DNA from: a virus
IMG/VR virus record: IMGVR_UViG_3300035698_014365
Location: 1-64,000 of that record
Length of the DNA stretch: 64,000 nucleotides
Direction: 5' to 3' (one strand)
The notes beneath the pieces were generated by a model, which worked only from the letters and a program-made list of their open reading frames with translations, was not told where the DNA came from and searched no databases. Of this stretch, positions 23,615 through 33,384 are shown one piece after another; the first letter of the stretch is position 1; each line of letters starts with the position of its first letter. The translations under genes and the position numbers were made by a program.

Positions 23615-25908
23615 GTCGTGTCTCCCTGGTGCTCAGTCATGTCTCGGTGCATGTACAGCACCGACTCGAGGTCCGGAGCATTCGACACTATCCGCAAGTC
23701 GCTGAATTGGCAGCCACCAGACAGCAGCGTAACCGCCCCACCATAGCTCTCCGTCGAATCGGGCAGGTTGGCAGTGTTGGTAAGGGCCCCGTTCTCATAT
23801 ACAATCAACGATGAGCCGTCACGAACCACCACCAGGTGCGTCCAGGCAGCATATGTTTCATTAAGATACACTCTTATGTCGTTGTTATCATCCTCAAATC
23901 GCAATGCGTACCCTTCGTCTTGAAAACGGACACGCAATCGCAGTTCTCCGTCGTCGAATATCACCACTTCATCGGACAGGCTGCGAAGCCACACGCCAAC
24001 AGCGAAGTCGCCGGAGCCAGTTGCTGCCATTGTGGCAGTCAGGCTGTCTGTGATGCCCATCACAACGGCGCTCCCCGACTTCCCGTCAGGGCCAATCGTA
24101 GTATTCGAGAACGATCCACCGGCAGCAACACCGGTTGCGCGGTCCATTGTCGGCGACAACTGGTCTCTGCCAATCCACAACAGAGGCGTTGACCATGCCA
24201 GCGCCCACGACATCTCACTCATCAGCTTCTTGGGTGGCGCACTGCCCTTGCTGAACAGCTTTGCCCACATCTGCGTCATAACCAGGCGCCATGGAGCCAC
24301 AACCACGCGAGTCACGAGCTGGATGAACTTCGACTCAAAGTGTCTGTCAGCCACAATCTGGCCATCAATAGGCACTTCCCGGGTCACCACAAAGTCTGTC
24401 GGCAGAGAGTCTTGGCGCAGCGCAGCGTCCATCGACATGCCCGGGCGGTATCCATCGGCATCAAACTCGCCCACAGAGCGCACGTTTTTGTACCACGGCT
24501 TCACATTGATATGCGTCTCACTGTGCCGGTAGATGTCGGAGCCCAGCTTCGCGTACAGCTCGGGGTATATCACCTCGCTCTCAATCTCAGAGCCAGCGTA
24601 CTCATCTTCCCCGTCTTTCCACTGGTCGTCACGCCCCATCTCGTGGATCTTGAACGTCGTGGCGTCCATCACCAGCGGCACACTCTCATCCACAGGACTC
24701 TGCAGCTCAATGGTGCCCGTCTTACCAATGGGGTACGGGAATGCCTCCCCGTTGTAGAACGACCACCCAACGCCCTGAGAGGGCTGCTGAGGGATGGCGT
24801 GGCGTGCACAGAAGTCGGTCTTACTCACGACATACCCTGAGCCGTAGTCCCAGTTGTGGATGTAGATGGTGAGGGTCGTCGTCGAGGTGTTGCCCAAGGC
24901 GTCGGTGATTACGTACGTTACTTCGTATTCGCCAGGCGACTCGTAGGTGTGGGCCGGGTCTTTCTCGTCGCTCGTTGTGCCATCCCCAAAGTCCCAGAAG
25001 TGCCCCGTGACAGCCGCATCCTCGGTTCCGGTGAACTGCTTGTTGTCAGGAGCGGCGCCGGTCTCTGAGTCCACCGATGCAGACGCTGCGGGGATGCCAA
25101 AGTAGAACGCCCCAACACCCTGCCTGTCCTCGTCGGCATACCCGTGGTCGTATCCGGTGAACGCATTGTCCTGCTCCGGCAGCCCAAACAGCGAGTAGCG
25201 CATGTTCTGCGTGGTGAACGTAGTGATGTCGCTCGGGATGTCGCGAGACAGCGTAACGCTGAACGTACACCCAATATACGTGATGTTGGTGCCGTTGCCG
25301 ACCTGTGACTGCGTCTTGCCCACGAAGGTGCAGTTGGTGCAAATCACCGTGTAGTTGCTGGCCACATCGAATTCGCAGTCAAGGAACAGGCAGTCGGTGA
25401 ACCGGTATACGTTGCCTATCTGGCCGTTGTACCCCACGGCGAACAGCGGCGAGTGGATTGTGCACCCCTCAAACCTGAATACACAGCTACTGTGGTCCAC
25501 GTCGACCTGCAGAGAGGTCGCGTGGCGCATGTAGCACGACTTCCAGGCGTACTCATTGCTATCAGAAATTACCCGCATTGTAAGCGTGAGGTTGCCCAGA
25601 ACCCCTCGCGCCGTGGTAAGGCCATCGGCGTTTTTATCCGAGCCGTAGTAGTCAAACTCGTCAGTGATTATCCACGCATCAAACCCACCCTCTGACCGAT
25701 TCCACCCGTCAAGTGTTTGGTTGGGATTACCCATGAAAACGTCTACATCAAGGTAATCATATGTCCCATTCATGCGGAAAATGGAGCCTGCGGCATCCCC
25801 ACCATTCTCTATGAACGTAAGCCACCGAGGATACCCCCACGGATCGGCGGAAGTACCAGGATTCATCCCCGTTCCAAGGGTGCTAAAGTCTGTGTAGAAC
25901 GTCGCCAT
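23599..25908 (-). CDS. Tail spike with beta-helix, PKD and LamG-like domains (769 aa)
   Basis: Start set at ATG 25908 (an in-frame TTG two codons upstream is less likely). Residues 40-260 are a Thr/Asn/Cys-rich right-handed beta-helix-like segment (CVFRFEGCTIHS, CTNCTFVGKT, YIGCTFSVT). Residues 273-350 are a PKD domain (HFWDFGDGTTSDEKDPAHTY, GEYEVTYVITDALGN). The C-terminal 170 residues look like a LamG/concanavalin-type sandwich (FAVGVWLRSLSD, AAWTHLVVVRDGSSLIVYENG). Such parts bind carbohydrate, so this is probably a receptor-binding or depolymerase-type spike. Confidence 0.75.
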   Translation of the reverse strand: MATFYTDFSTLGTGMNPGTSADPWGYPRWLTFIENGGDAAGSIFRMNGTYDYLDVDVFMGNPNQTLDGWNRSEGGFDAWIITDEFDYYGSDKNADGLTTARGVLGNLTLTMRVISDSNEYAWKSCYMRHATSLQVDVDHSSCVFRFEGCTIHSPLFAVGYNGQIGNVYRFTDCLFLDCEFDVASNYTVICTNCTFVGKTQSQVGNGTNITYIGCTFSVTLSRDIPSDITTFTTQNMRYSLFGLPEQDNAFTGYDHGYADEDRQGVGAFYFGIPAASASVDSETGAAPDNKQFTGTEDAAVTGHFWDFGDGTTSDEKDPAHTYESPGEYEVTYVITDALGNTSTTTLTIYIHNWDYGSGYVVSKTDFCARHAIPQQPSQGVGWSFYNGEAFPYPIGKTGTIELQSPVDESVPLVMDATTFKIHEMGRDDQWKDGEDEYAGSEIESEVIYPELYAKLGSDIYRHSETHINVKPWYKNVRSVGEFDADGYRPGMSMDAALRQDSLPTDFVVTREVPIDGQIVADRHFESKFIQLVTRVVVAPWRLVMTQMWAKLFSKGSAPPKKLMSEMSWALAWSTPLLWIGRDQLSPTMDRATGVAAGGSFSNTTIGPDGKSGSAVVMGITDSLTATMAATGSGDFAVGVWLRSLSDEVVIFDDGELRLRVRFQDEGYALRFEDDNNDIRVYLNETYAAWTHLVVVRDGSSLIVYENGALTNTANLPDSTESYGGAVTLLSGGCQFSDLRIVSNAPDLESVLYMHRDMTEHQGDTTCPIW

Positions 25909-26377
25909 GGGCAAAGTGCTCGCTCTCTATTACGCCAACTTTTCCGAGAAGTCTCTGGTTCAAAACCTGGTGTGCATCCGCGTAAGCCATTATCATCCTG
26001 CCTGCCCTCAAGCAACGCAGCATCAGCGTGGCAAACAAGTCCTTCAACGCCTTGCAGTCTCCCGTGTAGAACAGAAAGTGGTCTATCTGATGCTTCCCGT
26101 ATCTGGCGAAGTGTGCCTTACCGTTGAGAGGGGGGAGCGAACGCACCGCGCAGTCGAAGTCCCGGTACAACCACCCGGGGCGCCGCATTCCCTCGTAAAT
26201 TCTCACGATATCTGACAACACTCGCAACCCCTTTTCGCCTTCCGGCAGCTCCGCACCAGCCATCGCTGGCTGAATAGCACTCGGCACCTCTGTCACCACC
26301 TCGTCAAAGGCGCCTCCCGGCACGGGCTCGTCGCCCAGCCAGACCCCGTAAGTCCTTATACCTTCTGCTTTTCCCAT
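25883..26377 (-). CDS. Hypothetical protein between hub and spike genes (164 aa)
   Basis: ATG 26377 lies inside the end of the upstream gene (22-base overlap); an upstream in-frame start is deeper in that gene and less likely. Alpha/beta protein with GIRTYGVWLGDEPVPGGAFDEVV, a hydrophobic aromatic segment (GKHQIDHFLFYTGDCKALKDLFATLMLRCL) and a basic C-terminus. It overlaps the spike start by 26 bases. Not recognised; a tail chaperone or adaptor is plausible by position. Confidence 0.5.
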   Translation of the reverse strand: MGKAEGIRTYGVWLGDEPVPGGAFDEVVTEVPSAIQPAMAGAELPEGEKGLRVLSDIVRIYEGMRRPGWLYRDFDCAVRSLPPLNGKAHFARYGKHQIDHFLFYTGDCKALKDLFATLMLRCLRAGRMIMAYADAHQVLNQRLLGKVGVIESEHFAHGDVLHRL

Positions 26378-28938
26378 AGCACGTATCCAAGGTTTCCGCG
26401 GGTACTGTACACGCCAGCGCTCTGCGGCCACGTTTCTCCAAGGTCTTTGCGGACACGATCCTGCTGTGTCTGCGGGTCCATTGTCAGGTCACCAAGGTTC
26501 ATGTCGTACACGGTCCCGTTGAACTGGCGCACAGAGCCATCCTGGCAGCGCATCTCAAACACGCCATCTCCGAGGTCGGCAATGCTCCCAACGTCCACAA
26601 CACCAATGCTCTCACTCAGAACGTCAGCATAGATAACGGCGTACTGAATATTGGTGTTCGGGATGCTCTTGATATTCGAGTCAGACACGTTCGTCGGCCC
26701 ACCCCATGTCGAGTCACGACACCACACAATGAACTTGTTGGGGGCCTTCCTGATGCCCTGAATTGCACCCTCTATGCGGTCATTTACCTGCCTGTTGGGG
26801 AAGTAATAGCCACACATGTACTTCGTGGACACGCCCAGCTCAGAGTAATGGAGCAGACTGCCGTTTTGGTTGCCGCCGATGGCAAAGCCAGGGACGACAA
26901 TTCCGAGCGCGAGGTTGGGCAGCCTGCTCTTGTACCGGTGGACAAAGAACCCAACGTGGCGCTCGCCCGCACGATTGCGCAGCGTTCCGTCGGGAATGGT
27001 GTCGTTGATTACTCTGCCAGTGGGAACGCACGTAAACCCTTGAATTGTGCGCGTCCCGGATGTGGTCACCCGAACCTCCGTGTCGCTGATAACCTCTTCG
27101 ATCACCAGTTCATGCCCATCTGATGTCCACAGCGTCTCTCCCGGAGTCAGCCCAGAGAAGTCGTCGCCGGATATCCATGTGACAATGTAGCCCTCCTGTG
27201 ACGCCCTGGTGACACGGCCGCCCCCGATCGCCGCGGCCTGTATGTCCTTAGCTTCGCCATAGTAGTAGTCGCCACCACGCACAAGCATATGAGTGCTATC
27301 GATATAGGTGCCAAGCGTATCGGTCTCGCCATCTTCCCAGTCGAATGGTGTGCCCTCGTCCTTGTGCTCAAACTCCCCAATGATGGCGGTGATGACCCCG
27401 CTGGTATCCTTGGAGGCCCAGAAGGCCCCGGCGCAGCGCGCATCCATGACCCAAATAACCTCAACCGGAGGCAGAATCTCTCCGCTGATGTCGTCAACGC
27501 GCGACTCGCGCCCTTCGGGCCCAATGTCTTCACTTCGAATCACCACATAATGCGTCCAGTGGCGCTCCCTTACCGTCTTTTCAATCCCAGACGAGAACTC
27601 CTGGAGCGGTGGGCGCAGTATTCCGACCTCTATATCCTGCTGATACGCATAGGCATTGTCCACTTCGGCGTCGTCAGCAAGCGTTATGTTGAGCCAGCCA
27701 GACACATCTGTCCCACCGGTGCCGGCGCTGCCGTAACCAATGGTGCTCCCAGCGATATTCCCCGCGGTGAATATGAAGCGCTCGTTTGCAGAGTCGTATT
27801 CACTCGTGGCGTAGCGAAAGACCTTCCTGATTTCTGTCTGGTTGGCCAGCGCAACGTCGCCAAGGCTCTGCACGTTGTACCCGTCTGTGCCGTATTCCAC
27901 GCAGAACTGTGCCTCAACACCGTTTATCAGCAGCGTGAATGACCCACCAGGAGACGCGAGGGCCGACCACTGAGTTGGGTCTTTATACGTGTCGTTCAGG
28001 GCCTTACACACAAGGCGCCCTGTCGTAAGGCTGCCATCACCAACCGGCCGCGCAGTCCACATGTCCCCATAGTCTCGGACGACAACACCCTCTTCAACAA
28101 GTTTATTGCTCCCCGACTGCTGCAAAATGTCGGCGCCAGGGGTGGTCCGATCGCGAAGGCCCTGCCCATCCAGCTTCGCCATAGCATACAAGTACGAGTA
28201 CCTGTGCGGGAGGCTAGGCGTTCTACTGTTTGGAATAACAAGGGCTTGCGGGACAGGCGTGTTGCGTTTCCAGTACTCTGTCTTGTCGAAATCAACGGCA
28301 AACATGCCGCCCGGGTTGAATATCAGGCCCTGCCTGTCAACCTGGTCCCACGTACTATCTGAATTTTGAAGGGATTCTGATGAGCGGCAGAGGAGCAGCG
28401 TTCGGTTGGTGAATTGCACCACGCCGTCGCCGGACAGCTCTACATCTGCCTGATAGAGTGAGCTGCCCCACTGGAAAACGACCTTGCGAGCCACATTGTG
28501 GTACTCCCAAAGGTTGATTCTGGCATGCATCCAGCACCCGGAAGTCCACGCAATGTCTCCAGATGTACCAGTGCGCACCTCGGTAGGACTCACGTACTGC
28601 TGAATTTCGTCGTGCTGATCCCCGAGTTCGCCAGGCCACACCCACCAGTGGCTGATGTCGGCAACGCTGAATATGGCGGTGTCAGAAATTATCCGATTCC
28701 CCACCTTGTAAGCGCGGTAACCACTGCGCCCTGACAATGTAGGGGGTATGGGACACTCGACTATTCTGGTGCCATTCCGTGGGCGAATTTCCGTAGGGTA
28801 TGCAAGAGCATTGGTGAGGCTGGCAAGCGCGCCTTCAGGCAAGTCCTCGTGAGGGGCGTTGTGTATCATGCCCCGAGGAGCACCCTCGTAGGTAACTGGC
28901 TTATTGTTCCGGGGGTTGACTTCCCGCGCAGTACTCAT
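26356..28938 (-). CDS. Tail hub/stabilisation protein, P22 gp10-like by position (860 aa)
   Basis: Begins TAREVNPRNNKPVTYEGAPRGM, then many beta repeats with aromatic and Gly turns (HWWVWPGELGD, SLPHRYSYLYAMAKLDGQG, HWTHYVVIRSEDIGPEG, FFVHRYKSRLPNLALGIVVPG). Size, all-beta character and placement right after the connector gene fit the DNA-plugging hub or tail tubular protein of short-tailed phages, as in P22 gp10 or T7 gp12. The assignment is by gene order and fold impression only. Confidence 0.5.
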   Translation of the reverse strand: MSTAREVNPRNNKPVTYEGAPRGMIHNAPHEDLPEGALASLTNALAYPTEIRPRNGTRIVECPIPPTLSGRSGYRAYKVGNRIISDTAIFSVADISHWWVWPGELGDQHDEIQQYVSPTEVRTGTSGDIAWTSGCWMHARINLWEYHNVARKVVFQWGSSLYQADVELSGDGVVQFTNRTLLLCRSSESLQNSDSTWDQVDRQGLIFNPGGMFAVDFDKTEYWKRNTPVPQALVIPNSRTPSLPHRYSYLYAMAKLDGQGLRDRTTPGADILQQSGSNKLVEEGVVVRDYGDMWTARPVGDGSLTTGRLVCKALNDTYKDPTQWSALASPGGSFTLLINGVEAQFCVEYGTDGYNVQSLGDVALANQTEIRKVFRYATSEYDSANERFIFTAGNIAGSTIGYGSAGTGGTDVSGWLNITLADDAEVDNAYAYQQDIEVGILRPPLQEFSSGIEKTVRERHWTHYVVIRSEDIGPEGRESRVDDISGEILPPVEVIWVMDARCAGAFWASKDTSGVITAIIGEFEHKDEGTPFDWEDGETDTLGTYIDSTHMLVRGGDYYYGEAKDIQAAAIGGGRVTRASQEGYIVTWISGDDFSGLTPGETLWTSDGHELVIEEVISDTEVRVTTSGTRTIQGFTCVPTGRVINDTIPDGTLRNRAGERHVGFFVHRYKSRLPNLALGIVVPGFAIGGNQNGSLLHYSELGVSTKYMCGYYFPNRQVNDRIEGAIQGIRKAPNKFIVWCRDSTWGGPTNVSDSNIKSIPNTNIQYAVIYADVLSESIGVVDVGSIADLGDGVFEMRCQDGSVRQFNGTVYDMNLGDLTMDPQTQQDRVRKDLGETWPQSAGVYSTRGNLGYVLWEKQKV

Positions 28939-28940
28939 GC

Positions 28941-29618
28941 CTAGAATGCCCGTTTTCTATTAAATCTCGGAACACCTTGTTCGCCTTCGCCAAGTCTCCG
29001 CATGACAAGCGGCTTGAGCGTGGTTTCAATATATGCCCTTGCGGCTTCCATTTGCTGGTGGTCGTCAACTGCATCTATCAGCTTTGCCGTCGCCTGCAAC
29101 AGGTAGTCGTCGGCTCCGATAGGCATTTGATGCTGAATTGCGTCACTGGTAATCTGGCGTGGTCTCGCATAGGCCATGCGCCGGAACGTAGAGATTGTGT
29201 CGCCCGGGTCGAGGCCACCAAAGAACTGCAGCCACGCATCTTCGCTGGAGGTTGCCTGCTGAGAGCGCACGTTGAGAATGCGTCGGTATTCCTTGCCACC
29301 GAACCACTTGAGCTCAGCAGACCAATCGACGTTCTCGCTCCAGGACAGGTCATATCCGAGCGATACGTGCGAATCGACAAGCACGGAATCGACAAGCCAC
29401 ACCGCGGACGGGGCCGCATAACGGTATGTGCCTGCCACAGTTGTGAAGAATGGCAAGTCGCCCGTTGTCTCGTCGATGATAATGTTGTCTTCAGAACGGC
29501 GCGCAATGAGAATCGTGTGCGCCTCATTAAACAGGGCCCGAGAGCCACGGGCGCCCTCGCGCTGCCACCCGTGACACTCAAGCTCAATCCAAGTCAGCAA
29601 CTGACTGGTTGTGGCCAA
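28941..29618 (-). CDS. Head-tail connector/adaptor, P22 gp4-like by position (225 aa)
   Basis: TTG start three bases after the upstream stop, with GAGGTG just before; the N-terminus ATTSQLLTWIELECHG fits an adaptor helix. The body has long helices (DDYLLQATAKLIDAVDDHQQMEAARAYIETTL) and a basic tail. Size and place between the head genes and the tail hub match the ring of adaptors that closes the portal. Not identified by motif. Confidence 0.5.
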   Translation of the reverse strand: MATTSQLLTWIELECHGWQREGARGSRALFNEAHTILIARRSEDNIIIDETTGDLPFFTTVAGTYRYAAPSAVWLVDSVLVDSHVSLGYDLSWSENVDWSAELKWFGGKEYRRILNVRSQQATSSEDAWLQFFGGLDPGDTISTFRRMAYARPRQITSDAIQHQMPIGADDYLLQATAKLIDAVDDHQQMEAARAYIETTLKPLVMRRLGEGEQGVPRFNRKRAF

Positions 29619-29619
29619 T

Positions 29620-30252
29620 TTACACCTCGTCGTTCAGGCGATCCGAATCCTCTTTGCGCTTTGCCTTCGGCGGTCTGCCTCTGGGGCGCTTGGGTGGCTC
29701 CTGCTCTGGCGCAGGGGTCGGCGGTTCGTCTGCTTCAGGTGTTTCCACAACGGGTTCTTCAGGCGAGACTTCAGTAGGTTCTCCCTCGACTGCTTCCTCA
29801 GTGGCAATTTCCCGGTCAAGACGCTCCTTGTCACGCTTCAACTGATCCAACTTGGAGACCTCGACCTTGAACTCCTTCTTGCTGAGTGCTGCAATCTCGC
29901 GTTTTACTGCCGGCTCATCTATCTCCAGTTCCCCACTCGGAGGCAGATGGCGTGACAGCCAGAACCTATTGTATTCGCAATCGAGCACATCTGCTACCAG
30001 GGCGCCCACGGAGTCTTCCTGAAACTCGAGGACAGCAGATTCCTCTGCGGTCTTCCACTCCTGCTTGCCGCTGATGTCGGTGTACGGATACGCTCGCACC
30101 CCGTATGTCCCATGAATCCTTGGCATCTGCCCGCCACCGAGATACCTCACCCGGATGAACGTGCGGCCAAGTTTCTTGAGTTGCTCAATGCGCTGAATCT
30201 CTTTCTTTTCTTCCTGACTTTTGAAAAAATCACCCATTATCGGTGCACCCAT
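29620..30252 (-). CDS. Capsid-associated protein with C-terminal AT-hook (210 aa)
   Basis: ATG 30252 after AAGGAGTAGTGTC. N-terminal part is alpha/beta (FIRVRYLGGGQMPRIHG), then a coiled coil (KEFKVEVSKLDQLKRDKERLDREI), a Glu/Pro-rich linker, and the end PKRPRGRPPKAKRK, a classical AT-hook core. It may be a head protein that touches packaged DNA. It lies directly downstream of the capsid gene behind a stable hairpin. Confidence 0.55.
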   Translation of the reverse strand: MGAPIMGDFFKSQEEKKEIQRIEQLKKLGRTFIRVRYLGGGQMPRIHGTYGVRAYPYTDISGKQEWKTAEESAVLEFQEDSVGALVADVLDCEYNRFWLSRHLPPSGELEIDEPAVKREIAALSKKEFKVEVSKLDQLKRDKERLDREIATEEAVEGEPTEVSPEEPVVETPEADEPPTPAPEQEPPKRPRGRPPKAKRKEDSDRLNDEV

Positions 30253-30281
30253 GACACTACTCCTTGAGAGTTGTTTTCAGA

Positions 30282-30303
30282 GAGGGAGCCCGAAGGCCCC
30301 CTC
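30282..30303 (-). other. UUCG-tetraloop hairpin after capsid gene
   Basis: On the minus-strand transcript GAGGGGGCC pairs with GGCTCCCTC (one G-U) around a TTCG loop, a very stable hairpin. No T-run follows, so it is probably a 3'-end protector, RNase site or partial terminator that sets the level of capsid versus downstream mRNA rather than a full terminator. Confidence 0.6.
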
Positions 30304-30326
30304 CCCATTCAGTCAACCCACCAAAC

Positions 30327-31619
30327 CTACGCAGTGCGCGAGGTCTGACGGTAACGGCCGCCAATGACAAGCGCCGACCCGAAGTACTCACGCCCGACGC
30401 CCGTTGCATCCACAGGGGATGTATCGAACTGGAGCTGCTGAATACCACGCACACCAGCATAGCCGTAGCCATTGCGGATGTTGTAGTCGTAGTTGTCGTT
30501 GACGTAATGCATCGGTTCCGGCTCCCATTTCACGAGCGCACCAGCACCATGAAGAACCATGGCATCGCGCACGAGCGGGTTGTCCAGCCGGCGGTCGTCG
30601 TTGTCTGTCGGCCACATGTAGTGAGCCGTCAGCCCGAACGGTTCGGCGCTACCGGACGGGAGCAGTGTAGCAAGGCGCTCGTCCAGAACGACGTAGATAT
30701 CAGCACCAGCAGCCGACATCCACTTGCCCAGGGTTCCATACCAGTTCTGCGCCGGCTCGTCCTTGAGACGATTCATTGCAGTCCAGCGGTCACCAAGGGT
30801 GTCCGTGAAGTTCGGGTTGGAGAAGTACGCGGCCTGCACCTGTGAAACGGTGAGAACGTACCACGGACGTTTCCCAGGAAGCGGGATAATCCGACGGCGA
30901 AGCGCAAAGATGGCCATCTCATCCATGGCCCAGCCACTCAACATCTGAGGCTGCGTCTGGGTGAAGGCGCCTGCTCCGCCACTCACGGTGTCCATCGCAC
31001 TCACGATGCGATTGGTGTACGTCGCGTACGTCGGGTGGAACGCCGGCTGAGTGTCGGCATTGAGGCCCACCACGAAGGCGTGACGGTTCCACTGGGCGGG
31101 AGCCAGGTTGGCGGTTGAGCCAGCCATAAGGTTCCAGCCGTTCGTCTCGATCAGCGCCATGCGGATTTCCAGACCTTCCTCAGCCGCAGCATGAGGGGAG
31201 AGGTCGTCCACGTGAGCCTGATAGAGCCGGTAGGGTTCGGCGTCCAGCTTGTCCTCACCGTAGCCAGGCTCATCCTGAATAACGAAGCGGTATGGCGCGC
31301 GATACAGAGTACCCGTCTTCACCTGCGGCGGAACCTCAGTACCCAACGCAACCGTGCGACCACGCAGGATGTTGGCGTTGATGGGGAGCTTCATCGTGAC
31401 ACGAATGTTATTCGCGCCAGCGCTGTCTTTCGGAGCAATCGGCTGGTAGATCCCCGCAGGGATTTCCAGACGCTGACCATCATAAAGAATGGTCTTGGCC
31501 CGCAGGTTCGTGTAGATATCCCGCGGGAGGGCACGTCTTCGCAGTTCCCTTGAGAAGTTGCGAATAACGCTCTGACCACCGGACATGGTGCCCAGATCGG
31601 TGTACTGGCTGAGAGCCAT
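30327..31619 (-). CDS. Major capsid protein, DUF4043/N4-gp56 type (430 aa)
   Basis: The N-terminus ALSQYTDLGTMSGGQSVIRNFSRELRR and motifs RVTMKLPINANILRGRTVALG, YQAHVDDLSPHAAAEEGLEIRM, VLTVSQVQAAYFSNPNF and EYFGSALVIGGRYRQTSRTA are those of the DUF4043 capsid family. Length is usual for the family. It follows the scaffold gene in the standard portal-scaffold-capsid order. GGAGGATGCCTT precedes ATG 31619; this ribosome site can pair with an upstream CCTCC. Confidence 0.8.
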   Translation of the reverse strand: MALSQYTDLGTMSGGQSVIRNFSRELRRRALPRDIYTNLRAKTILYDGQRLEIPAGIYQPIAPKDSAGANNIRVTMKLPINANILRGRTVALGTEVPPQVKTGTLYRAPYRFVIQDEPGYGEDKLDAEPYRLYQAHVDDLSPHAAAEEGLEIRMALIETNGWNLMAGSTANLAPAQWNRHAFVVGLNADTQPAFHPTYATYTNRIVSAMDTVSGGAGAFTQTQPQMLSGWAMDEMAIFALRRRIIPLPGKRPWYVLTVSQVQAAYFSNPNFTDTLGDRWTAMNRLKDEPAQNWYGTLGKWMSAAGADIYVVLDERLATLLPSGSAEPFGLTAHYMWPTDNDDRRLDNPLVRDAMVLHGAGALVKWEPEPMHYVNDNYDYNIRNGYGYAGVRGIQQLQFDTSPVDATGVGREYFGSALVIGGRYRQTSRTA

Positions 31620-31626
31620 AAGGCAT

Positions 31627-31666
31627 CCTCCGACTAAAGATTTACGTTACTTGGTGCGCTCGGAGG
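31627..31666 (-). promoter_or_regulatory. Inverted repeat that can hide the capsid ribosome binding site
   Basis: In the transcript CCTCCGA (from 31660-31666) can pair with TCGGAGG (from 31627-31633), 26 bases apart. The second arm contains the GGAGG used by the capsid gene 7 bases before its ATG. Pairing would lower capsid translation unless ribosomes finishing the scaffold gene (stop at 31680-31682) melt it. Confidence 0.4.
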
Positions 31667-31679
31667 TCGCGTTTCATCC

Positions 31680-33347
31680 CTATACAGCCGGGACACCCTG
31701 CTGCTGTGGAAGTGCAGGCCAGTGATCGGGGACCGGGAGCTTTATACCCATGCTCACGAAGTATGCCTTTGCATACCGGCTCCACAATTGGCGGTCACCT
31801 GCAGACCCCAGTTTCTCCATTTCTGCCAAATCAATCCGGTTGAGCTCTGCTTCCGCCTGCTCTGCCGTCATTTCACCACCGGCACTTTCCGGACCCGCTG
31901 CACCATCAGAGCCGATTGTCTTGGCACTGGTGGCTGCTCTCTGCACGGCTGACTCCAGTTTCTGCTCTCCCCGCAATTCCGCTTGGGCGAGGGCGTCTTC
32001 CTGACGCTTCTTTGTGATGCCTCCCTGCGAGAGCATGTATTGGTAAGCGGCTTCAATCGATGGAAAATTGACCGGCTTACCGAAAGGATTCCGCATCTGC
32101 TCAAGCTGCCCAGTGAATCTATTGAACTGCTTGCCCTGAACCATGTTGTACGCATTCACAATCGTAGCGTAGCCTTGCAGGTCGTCGGGTGTAATCCCTG
32201 CATCCGCAGGAGAGATACCGCTGTTCTGGCAAAAAGCCATGAGTTCGGTGTCTTCTCCATTGAACTGGTTCACTACAGCATTTACTTCGTCCCATCCGCG
32301 TGGACCGCTTCCCCTCTTCATCGTGAGGATCTTGTTTGCAAAAGTCCATGCGGCATTTTCAACCGCTCCGCCATTTCCATCCGGTGAAAACACCGGCTTT
32401 GACGTATCCAGCTCAGGGTGTTCGCCCTGAAGCGACCGAACTTCGGCGGTTACCGTTACCGCTGTGGTCTTTGAATCAGCTTCGTTCTTCCACTTCTCAA
32501 GAAGTTCCTTCTGAGCCTTTGAGTCACCAGAAACCGCATCGAGCTGCTGGCTGAAGTCCTGCTTTTGCTGCACAACCAGCGTTTGCAGTGACGCATTTTC
32601 CTGGTACATCGACTTAACGCTCTCACCAAGCGTCTTGAGGATAGCCTTTGTCTTCTTCTGCTGATCGGTATCTACAAGCGGGTCTTCCTCTATGCCCTCA
32701 ATTTCAGCAAGCATAGCATCGACCGCAACAACCTGCTCATTCGGCACACCCGGTGCAACTGGGGGCTGAATGGGCGCCTGCGCATACCCAGAGGGCTGCA
32801 TCATCCCAACCGGCAACGCTGTCGGCGGAACTGCTGCTGCGCCTCCCTTTTTCAGCGCTTCAAGCTCCTCTCGCAACTGGCGCTGGTCTTCTTGACCCTT
32901 TGCAAACTCCGTGGTCAACTCCGTAAGGCGCGTCTCGGCTACGTTCGCATACTTGCGTGCGTGTCCGAACTGTTTCAGCACCTCTCTCGGATCGGCATAG
33001 CCACGAAGCTCTTCGGGCAGATCCTCCTGGCGGACCTGAGTACCGTCGGGCAGTGTGAAGTAAACCTGGCCTTCGCCGACTGGCGCCTGCTGTGGTTCCG
33101 GGGCTGGCGGGGCAGGGGCTGGGGGCTCCTGTGTCGGCTCCTGGACAACGGGCGTCTCTTGCGGCGACGGTTCCGGAGGGGGCTCTTGGGGAGCGCCTTC
33201 TGGAACAATCTCGGCCGACAGGATTTCGTCTCTTGCTTCTGTCTGTTCTACCTGCCACTGGTCTACGTCAGCACCAGACGGTGGTGTCTCAGGCAGAGCG
33301 TCGAGAGCGGCCTGTCGCTCCTCTTCACTCGTGAATGTCCTCGGCAT
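31680..33347 (-). CDS. Scaffolding protein (555 aa)
   Basis: Start ATG 33347 after AAAAGGAG; a longer in-frame extension has no ribosome site. Acidic and Gln-rich throughout; Pro/Glu/Gln-rich segment (40-100), coiled coil (130-185), helical C-terminal half with ELMAFCQNSGISPADAGITPDDLQGYATIVNAYNM. No catalytic motif, ends in a small hydrophobic tail. Position between portal and capsid and this composition are typical of P22-like scaffold proteins. Confidence 0.7.
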   Translation of the reverse strand: MPRTFTSEEERQAALDALPETPPSGADVDQWQVEQTEARDEILSAEIVPEGAPQEPPPEPSPQETPVVQEPTQEPPAPAPPAPEPQQAPVGEGQVYFTLPDGTQVRQEDLPEELRGYADPREVLKQFGHARKYANVAETRLTELTTEFAKGQEDQRQLREELEALKKGGAAAVPPTALPVGMMQPSGYAQAPIQPPVAPGVPNEQVVAVDAMLAEIEGIEEDPLVDTDQQKKTKAILKTLGESVKSMYQENASLQTLVVQQKQDFSQQLDAVSGDSKAQKELLEKWKNEADSKTTAVTVTAEVRSLQGEHPELDTSKPVFSPDGNGGAVENAAWTFANKILTMKRGSGPRGWDEVNAVVNQFNGEDTELMAFCQNSGISPADAGITPDDLQGYATIVNAYNMVQGKQFNRFTGQLEQMRNPFGKPVNFPSIEAAYQYMLSQGGITKKRQEDALAQAELRGEQKLESAVQRAATSAKTIGSDGAAGPESAGGEMTAEQAEAELNRIDLAEMEKLGSAGDRQLWSRYAKAYFVSMGIKLPVPDHWPALPQQQGVPAV

Positions 33348-33384
33348 CTCTTCAACTCCTTTTGCCGTACGGGGGGATCGAATG

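Noticed and set aside
30253-30326. Full rho-independent terminator after the capsid gene
   Set aside because: The hairpin is strong but neither strand has a T-run after it, so it is listed only as a structured element.
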